This document shows positions 4,608 through 5,485 of a stretch of DNA of 5,485 nt, in pieces. Positions within the stretch are counted from its first letter, which is position 1. Each line of letters opens with the position of its first letter. This stretch comes from Acinetobacter sp. UBA6641 (GTDB lineage: Bacteria; Pseudomonadota; Gammaproteobacteria; Pseudomonadales; Moraxellaceae): positions 2,785 through 8,269 of the forward strand of contig DKLL01000079.1 in the NCBI GenBank assembly GCA_002455755.1. Reading direction: 5' to 3'. The position numbers and the translations under genes are program-made. The notes below the pieces were generated by a model, which had not been told where the DNA came from, searched no databases, and worked only from the letters and a program-made list of their open reading frames with translations.

Positions 4608-5393
4608 ATGGAAGATACCTCGCTAATAATTGGTTCGCGAACATTTAATTCACGTTTATTGGTTGGCACAGGTAAATATAAAGATTTAACTGAAACGGAC
4701 TTGGCTATTCAGGCCAGTGGTGCAGAAATTGTGACTGTGGCAATCCGTCGGGTCAATATTGGCCAGCATCCTGATCAGCCGAATTTGCTTTCTGTCTTTC
4801 CACCAGAAAAATACACCATTCTGCCTAATACCGCAGGCTGCTTTGATGCCAACAGCGCAGTACGTACCTGTATGCTGGCACGTGAACTGCTGGATGGGCA
4901 CAATCTGGTGAAACTGGAAGTGCTGGGTGATGAAAAAACCCTTTATCCGAATATTATGGAAACCTTGAAAGCCGCGCGTACCTTAATTGATGACGGTTTC
5001 GAGATTATGGTCTATACCTCGGATGATCCTATTGTGGCGCAAGAGTTAGAGAGCATGGGTTGTGTGGCGATTATGCCTTTAGGCAGCCTGATTGGCTCAG
5101 GTTTAGGGATTTTAAATCCGCACACCATTTCCATTATTAAAGAAAATGCCAAAGTTCCAGTATTGGTGGATGCCGGTGTAGGTACTGCCAGTGATGCAGC
5201 GATTGCAATGGAATTAGGTTGTGATGGCGTACTGATGAATACCGCAATTGCTGCTGCACAAAATCCTATTCTAATGGCATCTGCAATGAAAAAAGCCGTT
5301 GAAGCTGGACGTGAAGCATTCCTTGCAGGTCGTATGCCACGTAAACGCATGGCCAATGCCAGTTCACCTGAAACAGGTTATTTCTTTAAATAA
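4608..5393 (+). CDS. thiG: Thiazole synthase ThiG
   Basis: The product is 261 residues, full length for this cytoplasmic TIM-barrel enzyme. It joins 1-deoxy-D-xylulose 5-phosphate, dehydroglycine and sulfur from ThiS thiocarboxylate to form the thiazole phosphate of thiamin. Lys102 in VKLEVLGD is the expected Schiff-base lysine, matching the known catalytic lysine of B. subtilis ThiG. Other conserved stretches are LLVGTGKY (17-24), the acidic YTSDDP (136-141), [13 protein letters not shown] (156-168) and [12 protein letters not shown] (187-198), the last two forming the phosphate-binding side of the barrel. The start is set by GGAG (4599-4602), 5 bases before the ATG, within the palindrome GGAGCTCC. 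It is the last gene of the likely DUF423-thiS-thiG operon and is followed by a strong hairpin. Confidence 0.98.
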   Translation: MEDTSLIIGSRTFNSRLLVGTGKYKDLTETDLAIQASGAEIVTVAIRRVNIGQHPDQPNLLSVFPPEKYTILPNTAGCFDANSAVRTCMLARELLDGHNLVKLEVLGDEKTLYPNIMETLKAARTLIDDGFEIMVYTSDDPIVAQELESMGCVAIMPLGSLIGSGLGILNPHTISIIKENAKVPVLVDAGVGTASDAAIAMELGCDGVLMNTAIAAAQNPILMASAMKKAVEAGREAFLAGRMPRKRMANASSPETGYFFK

Positions 5394-5402
5394 GCTACAG
5401 TC

Positions 5403-5434
5403 ATTAAAAAGGACTCATCTGAGTCCTTTTTAAT
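5403..5434. terminator. Bidirectional intrinsic terminator after thiG
   Basis: ATTAAAAAGGACTC (5403-5416) and GAGTCCTTTTTAAT (5421-5434) form a perfect 14-bp stem with a 4-base loop. The GC-rich core is flanked by A5 and T5, so it can stop transcription from either side. It begins 9 bases after the thiG stop and would also serve a convergent gene entering from the right. Confidence 0.92.
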
Positions 5435-5485
5435 ATTTCAATAATGCTATTAACTGCTTAAACCCTTTTGCATAATCCGGATTTT
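5430..5485 (-). CDS. Probable C-terminus of a minus-strand gene of unknown identity (partial)
   Basis: Reading leftwards from the window edge, one frame gives NPDYAKGFKQLIALLKY and then TAA (5432-5430). The reading looks protein-like (amphipathic Lys/Leu helix), ends in TAA like the other genes here, and its stop falls at the edge of a bidirectional terminator, as expected for a gene converging on thiG. Only 17 residues are visible, so no family can be named. A second frame (ending LSS, TAA at 5451-5449) is less convincing. On the plus strand nothing starts here. Confidence 0.4.
   Translation of the reverse strand, partial: NPDYAKGFKQLIALLKY

Noticed and set aside
4686..5356. Antisense open frames inside thiG (4686-4901 and 5012-5356)
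   Set aside because: They mirror conserved ThiG sequence and have no plausible initiation site.
1..5485. Mobile element, CRISPR array, toxin-antitoxin or phage module
   Set aside because: No transposase, terminal repeats, spaced direct repeats or paired small toxin genes are visible; the gene content is ordinary chromosome.

Overview
The window is an AT-rich piece of gammaproteobacterial chromosome. It looks like Acinetobacter or a close relative, judged from the proteins (a 383-residue RhlB-type helicase, a short TusA, RpoH with an intact RpoH box, a DUF423 protein next to thiS-thiG), the low GC, and the fact that all eight complete genes end in TAA. This assignment is inferred by reading, not by a database search.

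Layout. Positions 1-135 hold the 5' end of a minus-strand gene that is interrupted by an in-frame amber codon. It has a good ribosome binding site and a sigma-70-like promoter at 181-209. Divergent from it is a small outer-membrane-type lipoprotein gene (263-643). A perfect bidirectional terminator (698-737) separates the lipoprotein from two minus-strand RNA-remodelling genes: a DEAD-box helicase (771-1922) and, upstream of it, a CspA-family cold-shock protein (2022-2234). The cold-shock gene has its own terminator, and a perfect TATAAT for the helicase touches that terminator's T-tract. A 382-bp intergenic region (2235-2616) follows. On the plus strand come a tusA-like gene (2617-2850), the heat-shock sigma factor rpoH (2990-3859) with a strong terminator, and a likely operon of a DUF423 membrane protein, thiS and thiG (4008-5393), closed by another hairpin. 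The last 56 bases probably carry the C-terminus of a minus-strand gene.

How the genes relate. The helicase and cold-shock protein both act on RNA structure. RpoH governs protein-quality-control genes. ThiS and ThiG make the thiazole half of thiamin using sulfur carried on ThiS. TusA is also a sulfur carrier, but normally serves tRNA thiolation and molybdenum cofactor.

The region is mostly conserved core genome; I see no mobile element, CRISPR array, RNA gene or new multi-gene system. The best non-routine signal is a near-perfect sigma-54 promoter (2565-2581) in front of tusA, followed by two abutting perfect dyads (2583-2609) where a Shine-Dalgarno sequence would be expected. Other points of interest are the terminator/promoter overlap at 1965-2002, a GC-rich hairpin in the first codons of rpoH, and the amber-interrupted ORF at the left edge.
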